6,940 nucleotides of DNA from contig CALAUL010000024.1 of NCBI GenBank assembly GCA_937892255.1, positions 1 through 6,940 on the forward strand, written 5' to 3'. This document shows, piece after piece, positions 1-6,582 of this stretch. The first letter of the stretch is position 1. Each line of letters opens with the position of its first letter. Origin of the DNA: an uncultured Bacteroidales bacterium (lineage in GTDB: Bacteria; Bacteroidota; Bacteroidia; Bacteroidales; Marinilabiliaceae). A program made the position numbers and the translations under genes. The notes under the pieces are model-generated. The model searched no databases and was not told the DNA's origin. It was given only the letters and a program-made list of their open reading frames with translations.

Positions 1-1
1 T

Positions 2-1393
2 TGTAACGATCTAACAAGTATAACCATTCCTGAGGGTGTTACATCGATAGGAAAAAGGACTTTCGCTGATTGTTCCGTTCTTACAAGCATAACCATTCCC
101 GAGGGTTTGACGTTGATAGGAGATGATGCTTTCTATGAATGTGAAGCACTTACAAGCATAACCCTCCCCGAGAGTCTGACATCGATAGGAAAAAGGACTT
201 TCGCTGATTGTTCTGCACTTACAAGCATAACCCTCCCCGATAGTTTGACGTCGATAGGAGAGTCTGCTTTTTATAATTGTGACGCACTTACAAGTATAAC
301 CATCCCCGAGGGTTTGACGTCGATAGGAGATGAAGCTTTCTATTATTGTACCGCACTTACAAGCATAACCCTCCCCGAGGGTGTGACGTCGATAGGAGAT
401 TATGCTTTCTGTTATTGTTCCGCACTTACAAGCATAACCCTCCCCGAGGGTTTGACGTCGATAGGAGATGATGCTTTCGCCAGTTGTTCCGCACTTACAA
501 GCATAACCCTCCCTGAGAGTTTGACGTCGATAGGAGATTATGCTTTCTATGATTGTGACGCACTTACAAGCATAACCCTCCCCGAGGGTGTGACGTCGAT
601 AGGATATTATGCTTTCAGTGATTGTTCCTCTCTTACAAGCATAACCCTCCCCGAGGGTTTGACGTCGATAGGAGATTATGCTTTCTATTATTGTGACGCA
701 CTTACAAGCATAACCCTCCCCGAGAGTTTGACGTCGATAGGAAAATCTGCTTTCTATTATTGTTCCGCTCTTACAAGCATAACCATTCCCGAGAGTTTGA
801 CGTCGATAGGAAATTCTGCTTTCTATTATTGTGACTCACTTACAAGCATAATAAGCAAGAATACCACACCGCCAACAATCGGTGGTAGTTATACGTTCGA
901 TTATGTTGATAAATCTATTCCGGTATATGTACCAAAGTCAAGTGTAGACGCATACAAGAGTGCTGAATATTGGAAGGATTTTACGAATTTCATTGGTGGG
1001 GATTATTTTGTAGATGTCACTGCCGAGAACGGCACAGTCGAAGGAGCAGGTGCGTATGAAGAAAATGCAGAAGTGACACTTACAGTAACACCTGCCGAGG
1101 GTTATAAGTTCGTACAATGGAGCGATGGCGTAACTGACAATCCACGCATAGTGATTGTTACATCAGATATGATGCTTACAGCAGAGTTTGAAAAAGACGA
1201 TACCCCAATCTCAGACATACAGACTTCTGATGTAAAAGTTCGTCTCATCGGCAACGAAATTGCAGTAGAGGGCGCAGATGACTACACAGTATATTCTGTC
1301 TTGGGACAAAACCTTGGTAAGGTTGAGAGTGTCGAAAGAGGAATCTATATCGTTGTAGTGAATGGCAAGAGTTACAAGGTAGTAGCTAAGTAA
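2..1393 (+). CDS. BspA-like leucine-rich-repeat surface/secreted protein, 5'-truncated, with InlB-like domain and T9SS-type C-terminal domain
   Basis: 463 codons are visible and the frame is open to the left edge, so the N-terminus and signal peptide are missing. In order: twelve 23-residue LRR_5/BspA-type repeats (11-838) of the form LTSITLPEGLTSIGxxAFxxCxx; a cap (about 839-1000) with the PVYVPKSSVDAYKSAEYW segment typical of the ends of BspA-like proteins; a domain of about 65 residues (about 1001-1201) with NGTVEGAG, GYKFVQWSDG and LTAEFE, which resembles a Divergent InlB B-repeat; and a C-terminus (about 1229-1390) with YSVLGQ and GIYIVVVNGKSYKVVAK, which resembles the type A sorting domain of type IX secretion cargo. 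Known for the family: BspA-like proteins are surface or secreted and often bind host or other proteins. Inferred: export by T9SS and a role in adhesion or binding; the ligand cannot be told. Each repeat carries one invariant Cys. A terminator follows about 30 nt after the stop, so this is the last gene of its transcript. Confidence 0.93.
   Translation, partial: CNDLTSITIPEGVTSIGKRTFADCSVLTSITIPEGLTLIGDDAFYECEALTSITLPESLTSIGKRTFADCSALTSITLPDSLTSIGESAFYNCDALTSITIPEGLTSIGDEAFYYCTALTSITLPEGVTSIGDYAFCYCSALTSITLPEGLTSIGDDAFASCSALTSITLPESLTSIGDYAFYDCDALTSITLPEGVTSIGYYAFSDCSSLTSITLPEGLTSIGDYAFYYCDALTSITLPESLTSIGKSAFYYCSALTSITIPESLTSIGNSAFYYCDSLTSIISKNTTPPTIGGSYTFDYVDKSIPVYVPKSSVDAYKSAEYWKDFTNFIGGDYFVDVTAENGTVEGAGAYEENAEVTLTVTPAEGYKFVQWSDGVTDNPRIVIVTSDMMLTAEFEKDDTPISDIQTSDVKVRLIGNEIAVEGADDYTVYSVLGQNLGKVESVERGIYIVVVNGKSYKVVAK
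11..838 (+). repeat. Twelve tandem 69-bp repeats encoding 23-residue LRRs
   Basis: Units start at 11, 80, 149, 218, 287, 356, 425, 494, 563, 632, 701 and 770, all exactly 69 bp with no indels. The first 42 bp (LTSITLPEGLTSIG) are nearly constant in DNA, including synonymous sites. The last 27 bp (xxAFxxCxx) vary, mostly in ways that change amino acids. A partial thirteenth unit (LTSI) begins at 839 and runs into the cap. The array probably continues upstream, because a CND triplet matching the end of a unit precedes the first full copy. Such near-identical arrays are prone to change copy number by slippage or recombination. Confidence 0.97.
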
Positions 1394-1412
1394 GGAGAAG
1401 TCGTAAAACGAC

Positions 1413-1469
1413 AAAGCATATAAAAAAAGCGCATTCGGCAGTGATGTCGGGTGCGCTTTTTTATGCTTT
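1413..1469 (+). terminator. Rho-independent terminator after the LRR gene
   Basis: A 14-bp stem pairs 1423-1436 with 1449-1462 (GCGCA against TGCGC core, six A-T pairs at the base, two G-T pairs near the top) around a loop of about 12 nt (1437-1448). The right arm ends in six T (1457-1462). Beyond a 3-nt bulge the flanks also pair (AAAGCAT at 1413-1419 with ATGCTTT at 1463-1469). Because the left arm starts with seven A (1422-1428), the same structure could also terminate transcription coming from the right on the - strand. Confidence 0.88.
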
Positions 1470-1620
1470 AATTATCTAAAAAAACAGCTTGAACGAATGT
1501 ATTCCTATTACACTACGCAAAAGCATCATAGGTCAAAAACATAGACATACAAGGTCCACTTATTCAATGTTAATAAAGGTTTAAAATAGGCAAAAGTGTG
1601 ACCATGACAATAGTTTTTTT

Positions 1621-1628
1621 TATTTTTG
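1621..1628 (+). promoter_or_regulatory. Candidate Bacteroidota -7 box (TATTTTTG) for the transporter gene
   Basis: TATTTTTG fits the primary-sigma -7 consensus TAnnTTTG of Bacteroidota exactly. It directly follows a run of eight T (1614-1621). No clean -33 TTTG lies at the expected distance; the nearest G/T-rich candidate is GTGTG at 1596-1600. A start of transcription near 1635 would give a leader of about 110 nt before the ATG at 1747. In such T-rich sequence a chance match is possible. Confidence 0.5.
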
Positions 1629-1693
1629 TGGGCTGAATTAAGACGTTGTTTGGATAAGAAGACGACGAGAACTATTTGGTGAAACAAAAACTT

Positions 1694-1718
1694 GCTATTT
1701 TGAAGTTATGCAAATAGC
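1694..1718 (+). promoter_or_regulatory. Small hairpin in the transporter leader
   Basis: GCTATTT (1694-1700) is a perfect 7-bp complement of AAATAGC (1712-1718), with an 11-nt loop, ending 28 nt before the ATG. It is short and AT-rich, so a role in translation control is speculative and chance is likely enough. Confidence 0.25.
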
Positions 1719-1746
1719 TAATAAATAGTGGGTAAATGAACTAATT

Positions 1747-3417
1747 ATGGATTTTATAACAGAACTATTTGCGGGTACTGGTATTGCAACGGCGCTGATA
1801 TACATTTGTATTACAGCGTTTGTCGGAGTGTTGTTGGGAAAAGTCGAAGTCAAGAAAGTTAAGTTGGGAATTGCCGGAGTGTTGTTTACCGGCATCATAT
1901 TGGCGCATTTTGGAGCGAGGGTGAATGCCGACATGCTTCATTTTGCGCAGGAATTCGGATTGATAATATTTGTTTATGCCATCGGAATAGAGGTTGGACC
2001 TCGATTCTTCAGTACATTTCGCAGTGATGGTTTGATGCTGAACATCTTTGCCATTACGATAGTATTGATGGGCTTTGGAATAGCGTTGGCATTTCACTAT
2101 ATCTTAGACTTGGAGCCGGGCGTTATAACCGGCATCTTCTGTGGAGCTGTGACAAATACTCCGGCGTTGGGAGCAGCGAAACAAGTTGTAAGTGACTATA
2201 ATGCGGCTAATCCCGGAGCAATTGTAAATGGTGACGTCTTAGGAATGGGTTATGCTGTTGCATATCCGCTTGGTGTCATAGGTATCATAGCTTCGATGAT
2301 AATATTGAAGACAATATTCCGCGTTAAGATAGACAAGGAGGTTGACGAATATACACATTCGGTGAAGACCGGAAGTGCGCATTTGGAGAGTGTCGTAGTG
2401 AAGATGACCAATTCGAATCTATATGAGATGTCAATAGAGTATATCTCGAATTTTGTTGATTCGGAGCTTGTTATATCGCGAGTAGAGCGTCGTGGCGAAT
2501 TCTTGGTGCCTACGGCGCAATTTGTTATACATGAAGGTGATATTTTACATGGAGTTTCGGCAAAGGAGAATATAGAGAAGTTACGCATGAAGTTGGGTTC
2601 AGTAGAATTGGGTCAGAAAGCCGAAGTAGAGGGAGCATTGACGATGAAGCGTTTCATGGTGACAAATCGTAGGATATCAGGCAAGACAATAGAGCAGTTG
2701 GGTATTTATCGTCGTTATCCGGCAAACATAACGCGTATCTACAGAGCGGGTATGGAGATTTTGCCAACGCGTAACACTACGATAGAGATAGGCGATGCTG
2801 TACGTGTAGTGGGTAAGAAAGATGTGATGAAAGCGATAAAGGCGGAGATAGGAGACTCTATAAAAGAGTGGTCGCATCCGAACATTATACCGTTGTTTAT
2901 GGGCATAGCCTTGGGACTTATCGTTGGAGCGATACCATTTTTCATTCCGGGATTGCCTGCTCCGGCGAAGCTCGGTTTGGCGGGAGGACCTCTTGTTGTA
3001 GCCATTCTCTTAGGTTGGAAAGGAAGAGTTGGCTCGATGAGTTTCTACATGAACTCGGGAGCAAACATGGTATTGAAGGAAGTAGGTATTACGTTGTTCT
3101 TGGCATGTGTCGGTTTAGGTGCGGGAGGAAACTTCGTAAATACCATTGTCAATGGCGGATATATGTGGGTCGCTTATGGAGCAGTGATAACGATTGTGCC
3201 GATAATGATAGTAGGCATAGTAGCACGCTGTATGAAAGTGAACTACCTGAAGATATGCGGATTTATGGCGGGTTCGATGACAGACCCACCAGCGTTGGAA
3301 TATGCAAATGGGTTAAGTTCTACACATGCGACATCTACGGCATACGCTTCGGTGTACCCGTTGACGATGTTCTTGAGAATATTGTTAGGACAGACACTAA
3401 TATTGATAACGTTATAA
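1747..3417 (+). CDS. Aspartate:alanine exchanger / YidE-type transporter with two RCK_C domains
   Basis: 556 residues, close to the length of family members such as E. coli YidE. The N-terminal membrane half (about residues 5-190) contains hydrophobic segments near 5-31, 40-56, 67-85, 97-120, 125-145 and 165-190. It carries the family signatures FVYAIGIEVGPRFF (75-88) and GIFCGAVTNTPALGAA (129-144). A soluble middle has two TrkA-C (RCK_C)-like domains at about 212-285 and 298-370. The C-terminal half (about 379-556) repeats the membrane fold and contains the matching GSMTDPPALEYAN (509-521). Characterised relatives (AspT) exchange aspartate for alanine across the inner membrane, but most YidE-type members have no known substrate, so none is assigned. 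RCK_C domains bind small ligands in other transporters, suggesting ligand control. ATG 1747 is the only usable start: an in-frame TAG lies at 1726-1728. No strong ribosome binding site is visible. The carboxylase genes begin 94 nt downstream and may share its transcript. Confidence 0.9.
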   Translation: MDFITELFAGTGIATALIYICITAFVGVLLGKVEVKKVKLGIAGVLFTGIILAHFGARVNADMLHFAQEFGLIIFVYAIGIEVGPRFFSTFRSDGLMLNIFAITIVLMGFGIALAFHYILDLEPGVITGIFCGAVTNTPALGAAKQVVSDYNAANPGAIVNGDVLGMGYAVAYPLGVIGIIASMIILKTIFRVKIDKEVDEYTHSVKTGSAHLESVVVKMTNSNLYEMSIEYISNFVDSELVISRVERRGEFLVPTAQFVIHEGDILHGVSAKENIEKLRMKLGSVELGQKAEVEGALTMKRFMVTNRRISGKTIEQLGIYRRYPANITRIYRAGMEILPTRNTTIEIGDAVRVVGKKDVMKAIKAEIGDSIKEWSHPNIIPLFMGIALGLIVGAIPFFIPGLPAPAKLGLAGGPLVVAILLGWKGRVGSMSFYMNSGANMVLKEVGITLFLACVGLGAGGNFVNTIVNGGYMWVAYGAVITIVPIMIVGIVARCMKVNYLKICGFMAGSMTDPPALEYANGLSSTHATSTAYASVYPLTMFLRILLGQTLILITL

Positions 3418-3511
3418 ACAAAGGCTCGAGTAGCAATCGGGTCGAAAAAAAGAAGAATAATAACGGTTCCTGTTCTTCAAAAGCGAAGGACGTGGACTAT
3501 AAAAAATAGGA
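3418..3511 (+). other. 94-nt spacer between transporter and carboxyltransferase genes
   Basis: Purine-rich, with an A7 run after GGGTCG. I find no stable GC hairpin followed by T residues and no TAnnTTTG box here, so neither a terminator nor a separate promoter is evident. This allows, but does not prove, read-through from the transporter into the carboxylase cluster. Confidence 0.5.
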
Positions 3512-5056
3512 ATGGGAATAGCTTACGACAAATTTCTTGAGCGTCAGAAGGAACTCGAGAAGCAGTATGATGAGAAGTACTACGAGAAACAACATAATCG
3601 TGGTAAACTTACAGCTCGCGAACGAATCTTAATGCTTTTTGATGAAGGCTCGTTTGAGGAGTTAGATGCTTTTATCCCCTCAGCAGGAGGAACAACATTT
3701 GGTAAAGTAACCAAGGCTTATGGCGATGGAGTTATTGCCGGATTTGGAACTATAGCCGGACGTTTGGTTTATGCTTATTCGCAAGACTTCAATGTGATGG
3801 GAGGTTCATTGGGAGCCGTTCATGCTGCGAAAATAGTCAAAGTGCAGGATATGGCATTGAAGACAGGTTCTCCTGTTATCGGACTTATAGACTCTGGAGG
3901 AGCGCGTATTCAGGAGGGAGTATCTTCCCTTAATGGTTATGCAAACATCTTTAGAAGAAACGTTTTGGCATCGGGCGTCGTGCCACAGATATCAGCTATC
4001 ATGGGCCCGGCTGCCGGAGGTGCAGTATATTCACCTGCTCTGACAGACTTTATCTTTATGACGGAAGGAACATCGTATATGTTCGTTACCGGACCGGACG
4101 TTGTAAAGCAAGTGCTCAATGAAGATGTGACACCCGAGCAATTAGGAGGAGCAAAAGTACATACTTCAAAATCAGGAGTAGCCAACTTTGTCTATTCTGA
4201 CGATGCGAATCTCATTCTCGGTATAAAGAAACTCTTGACTTATCTGCCTTCAAACAATATCGAAGGACCAAAATATGTACCAACAGACGACCCGACAGAC
4301 AGAATAGAGGAATCATTGCGCGACATAGTGCCGGAAGACCCGGATAAGCCTTACGACGTGCGCGACGTGATAACCCTTGTTGTCGATAAGAATAAATTCT
4401 TTGAAGTGTCGGAAAATTGGGCGCAGAACGTCGTGACAGGATTGGCTCGAATAGGCGGATATGTAGTTGGCGTTATAGCGAATCAGCCAAAGGTTATGGC
4501 GGGTTCACTCGACATAGATTCTTCGGTAAAAGCAGCTCGTTTCATTAACTTCTGCGACTCGTTTAACATACCATTGGTGACATTTGAAGATGTGCCGGGC
4601 TTTTTGCCGGGTACAGACCAAGAGCATCAGGGTATCATACGCAATGGAGCTAAGTTGCTCTATGCGTATACACGTGCTACAGTACCAAAAATAACGGTGA
4701 TATTGCGTAAGTCGTATGGTGGAGCATATATCGTGATGAACTCAAAGGGTATCGGTGGAGACTACTCATTTGCGTGGCCAACAGCAGAGATAGCTGTTAT
4801 GGGCCCGGATGGCGCAATCGCTATCTTGTGTCGTAAGGAATTGGCAGAAGCCGAAGACCCTGTGGCATTGAAGAAAGAGTTGGTGGCTAAATATCGAGAG
4901 GAGGTAGCAAACCCATACATAGCAGATGAGAAAGGCTTTGTAGATGAGGTTATTGACCCGGCAATGACACGAGCTAAGATATTTAAGGTGCTTAAGGGCT
5001 TGGACAAGAAGAGCGTAAGTCTTCCGCGTCGTAAGCATGGTAACACACCGTTGTAG
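3512..5056 (+). CDS. Acyl-CoA carboxylase, carboxyltransferase (beta) subunit, PccB/MmdA family
   Basis: 514 residues, a normal full length for this family. Transfers the carboxyl group from carboxybiotin to an acyl-CoA. N-terminal part: KLTARERI (32-39), GGSLGAVHAAKI (97-108), DSGGARIQEG (127-136) and GPAAGGAVYSPA (165-176), which form the first crotonase-type half. C-terminal part: VPGFLPGTDQEHQGIIRNGAK (361-381), RKSYGGAYIVMNSK (399-412) and WPTAEIAVMGPDGA (422-435), which form the second half. The glycine pairs at 129-130 and 403-404 lie where the family's oxyanion holes are. Ile407 sits at the position linked to substrate choice in related actinobacterial subunits. Substrate is probably propionyl-CoA and/or acetyl-CoA; sequence alone does not decide. 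The related decarboxylase alpha subunit (MmdA) is an alternative, but a biotin carboxylase gene 16 nt downstream favours a carboxylase. An in-frame stop at 3500-3502 leaves ATG 3512 as the start; AGGA directly touches it, too close for a normal Shine-Dalgarno. Confidence 0.94.
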   Translation: MGIAYDKFLERQKELEKQYDEKYYEKQHNRGKLTARERILMLFDEGSFEELDAFIPSAGGTTFGKVTKAYGDGVIAGFGTIAGRLVYAYSQDFNVMGGSLGAVHAAKIVKVQDMALKTGSPVIGLIDSGGARIQEGVSSLNGYANIFRRNVLASGVVPQISAIMGPAAGGAVYSPALTDFIFMTEGTSYMFVTGPDVVKQVLNEDVTPEQLGGAKVHTSKSGVANFVYSDDANLILGIKKLLTYLPSNNIEGPKYVPTDDPTDRIEESLRDIVPEDPDKPYDVRDVITLVVDKNKFFEVSENWAQNVVTGLARIGGYVVGVIANQPKVMAGSLDIDSSVKAARFINFCDSFNIPLVTFEDVPGFLPGTDQEHQGIIRNGAKLLYAYTRATVPKITVILRKSYGGAYIVMNSKGIGGDYSFAWPTAEIAVMGPDGAIAILCRKELAEAEDPVALKKELVAKYREEVANPYIADEKGFVDEVIDPAMTRAKIFKVLKGLDKKSVSLPRRKHGNTPL

Positions 5057-5057
5057 T

Positions 5058-5061
5058 AGGA
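5058..5061 (+). promoter_or_regulatory. Possible Shine-Dalgarno AGGA for the biotin carboxylase gene
   Basis: AGGA overlaps the region just after the carboxyltransferase stop. It lies 11 nt before ATG 5073, 8 nt before TTG 5070 and 17 nt before ATG 5079. The spacing favours 5073 over 5079, and ATG is preferred to TTG. Confidence 0.4.
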
Positions 5062-5072
5062 TATAACAATTG

Positions 5073-6578
5073 ATGACAATGATAAAATCAATACTTATAG
5101 CAAACCGAGGCGAGATCGCAATCCGTATAGCGCGAACTGCTCGTCGCATGGGAATAAAGACATTCGGTATAAGGACAAAAAAAGAGCCAAATGCCGTGTA
5201 TCTTCAGAAAGTAGATGTTGTGCTCGACTTCCCCGAGACTGAAGGTTCAGTGCCGGAATTCTTGGATATCCCTAATTTGGTAAAGTTGGCTGTTGACAAT
5301 AAAGTAGAGTCAGTACATCCGGGATATGGATATCTGTCGGAGAACGCAGATTTTGCAAAGGCATGTCGTGATGCCGGAGTTATATTCATCGGTCCGTCGC
5401 CGGAGATAATAAAAGCGTTGGGCGACAAAATAATAGCGAAAGGCATTGCACAGCGTTCAGGCGTACGAATGTGTGGAGGTTCGCTCGATGGTATTCCAAA
5501 TGCAGAGGCCGCAGTGGCAGAAGCAAATAAGATAGGCTATCCTGTTATCATTAAAGCAGCTTCAGGTGGTGGTGGTCGCGGTATGCGAATTTGTCGTTCG
5601 GAGGCGGAAGTTAAACCTAATTACGAATTGGCAACAGCAGAGGCAACAACTGCATTCAACGACCCAACGGTGTTCATCGAGAAATTTATCGAAAACCCTA
5701 AGCATATAGAGTTCCAAATAGTAGCCGATAAATATGGCAACGTAATACATTTGGGAGAACGAGAATGCTCAATACAACGAAAGCACCAAAAGTTGATGGA
5801 AGAAGCTCCATCTCCGGCATTGTCGCCTGAGTTGAGAGAGAAGATGGCTACCGCAGCTGTCAACTTGGCAAAGGAGGCAAAATACGAGAGCTTGGGAACC
5901 GTGGAGTTCTTGCTTGATGACAAAGGCGATTTCTACTTCATGGAGATGAATACTCGTATTCAGGTAGAACATCCCGTGACCGAGATGATTACCGGTCTTA
6001 ATCTTGTGGAGTTGCAATTGCTTATTGCTTCGGGCGAGAAATTGCCTGTGACGCAAGAGGAAGTTAAACTCAATGGCTGGGCCATAGAAATACGTGTCAA
6101 TGCAGAAGATGTGCAAAATAACTTTACTCCATCTATCGGCATGATACGAAACTTACGTTTGCCTTCGGATAATAACATACGTATCGATTCGGGCGTTCGT
6201 ATTGGCACAGAAATCACACCGTTCTTCGATTCGATGATAGCAAAACTTATTGTTCACGGAAAAGACAGAAACGATGCCATAGAACGCACATTGCGCAGTT
6301 TGGAGCATTTTCATGTCATGGGCGTGAAGACGACAATTCCTTTTGCTAAAGCAGTGTTGCATAATGAAGTATTCCGCAGTGGCGACTTCAATACAGCTTT
6401 CATAGAGAAGGAAATGGGCGAAAATCTAATTTATAAGGAGCAACATGAAGAACTTATTGCCGCATTGTTGGCTGTGTCAACATACAACAGAGATAACAAT
6501 TTTGCCGGTGATGAGAACGAAGACGCAGCGTCAACAATGGACCCATGGGTGCTTCAAAAACGAATCAGACATTTGTAA
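5073..6578 (+). CDS. accC: Biotin carboxylase subunit of acyl-CoA carboxylase
   Basis: 501 residues from ATG 5073. Carboxylates biotin on the carrier protein using ATP and bicarbonate. Motifs: ANRGEIAIRI (10-19), HPGYGYLSENADFA (82-95), GDK (117-119), the ATP-grasp glycine loop KAASGGGGRGMR (161-172), HIEFQ (211-215), ERECSIQRKHQK (229-240), the catalytic MEMNTRIQVEHP (290-301) and IRIDS (369-373), whose Arg matches the catalytic Arg338 of E. coli AccC. Known catalytic residues thus appear intact. Odd points: residues 31-65 are poorly like the usual AxYSxADxxxxHxxxADE stretch, and the usual VPxVPG after GDK reads VRMCGG (131-136). It is about 50 residues longer than E. coli AccC; the extra C-terminal part ends DPWVLQKR, like the linker that follows the BC domain in fused alpha subunits. 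TTG 5070 and ATG 5079 (MIKSILIANRGE, the most family-like N-terminus) are other possible starts. The carboxyltransferase stop lies 16 nt upstream and the carrier gene starts 4 nt downstream, so one operon is very likely. Confidence 0.93.
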   Translation: MTMIKSILIANRGEIAIRIARTARRMGIKTFGIRTKKEPNAVYLQKVDVVLDFPETEGSVPEFLDIPNLVKLAVDNKVESVHPGYGYLSENADFAKACRDAGVIFIGPSPEIIKALGDKIIAKGIAQRSGVRMCGGSLDGIPNAEAAVAEANKIGYPVIIKAASGGGGRGMRICRSEAEVKPNYELATAEATTAFNDPTVFIEKFIENPKHIEFQIVADKYGNVIHLGERECSIQRKHQKLMEEAPSPALSPELREKMATAAVNLAKEAKYESLGTVEFLLDDKGDFYFMEMNTRIQVEHPVTEMITGLNLVELQLLIASGEKLPVTQEEVKLNGWAIEIRVNAEDVQNNFTPSIGMIRNLRLPSDNNIRIDSGVRIGTEITPFFDSMIAKLIVHGKDRNDAIERTLRSLEHFHVMGVKTTIPFAKAVLHNEVFRSGDFNTAFIEKEMGENLIYKEQHEELIAALLAVSTYNRDNNFAGDENEDAASTMDPWVLQKRIRHL

Positions 6579-6582
6579 ACAG

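Larger units (their letters stand above)
1394..1746. other. Non-coding interval between the LRR gene and the transporter gene
   Basis: These 353 nt are AT-rich. They hold the terminator (1413-1469), a candidate promoter (1621-1628) and a leader hairpin (1694-1718). From about 1470 to 1610 I see no credible gene or structured RNA; the only ATG-started frame I noted there, at 1497-1544, has 15 codons and no other support. Nothing in the leader matches a riboswitch I can recognise. Confidence 0.7.

Noticed and set aside
11..838. CRISPR array or non-coding satellite
   Set aside because: The 69-bp period is exactly 23 codons in one open frame with LRR consensus, and there are no unique spacers.
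107..1393. LRR gene starting at TTG 107
   Set aside because: The same frame is open to the left edge and codes for one more full LRR unit plus CND upstream, so 107 is an internal Leu codon.
1211..1414. - strand frame of 67 codons over the LRR gene 3' end
   Set aside because: It is a shadow of the conserved T9SS-type tail, with no promoter or other support.
1497..1544. 15-codon small frame in the intergenic region
   Set aside because: Very short, with no ribosome binding site and no recognisable peptide.
2868..3509. 213-codon + strand frame ending just before the carboxyltransferase
   Set aside because: About 550 nt overlap the conserved C-terminal membrane half of the transporter in another frame. 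Its product looks like no known protein and its tail is just low-complexity spacer sequence.
3512..5056. Sodium-pumping methylmalonyl-CoA decarboxylase alpha subunit
   Set aside because: The family is close and cannot be fully excluded, but the next gene is a biotin carboxylase and no membrane decarboxylase beta subunit gene is adjacent.
5070..5072. TTG start for the biotin carboxylase
   Set aside because: ATG codons at 5073 and 5079 follow at once and fit the family N-terminus better.
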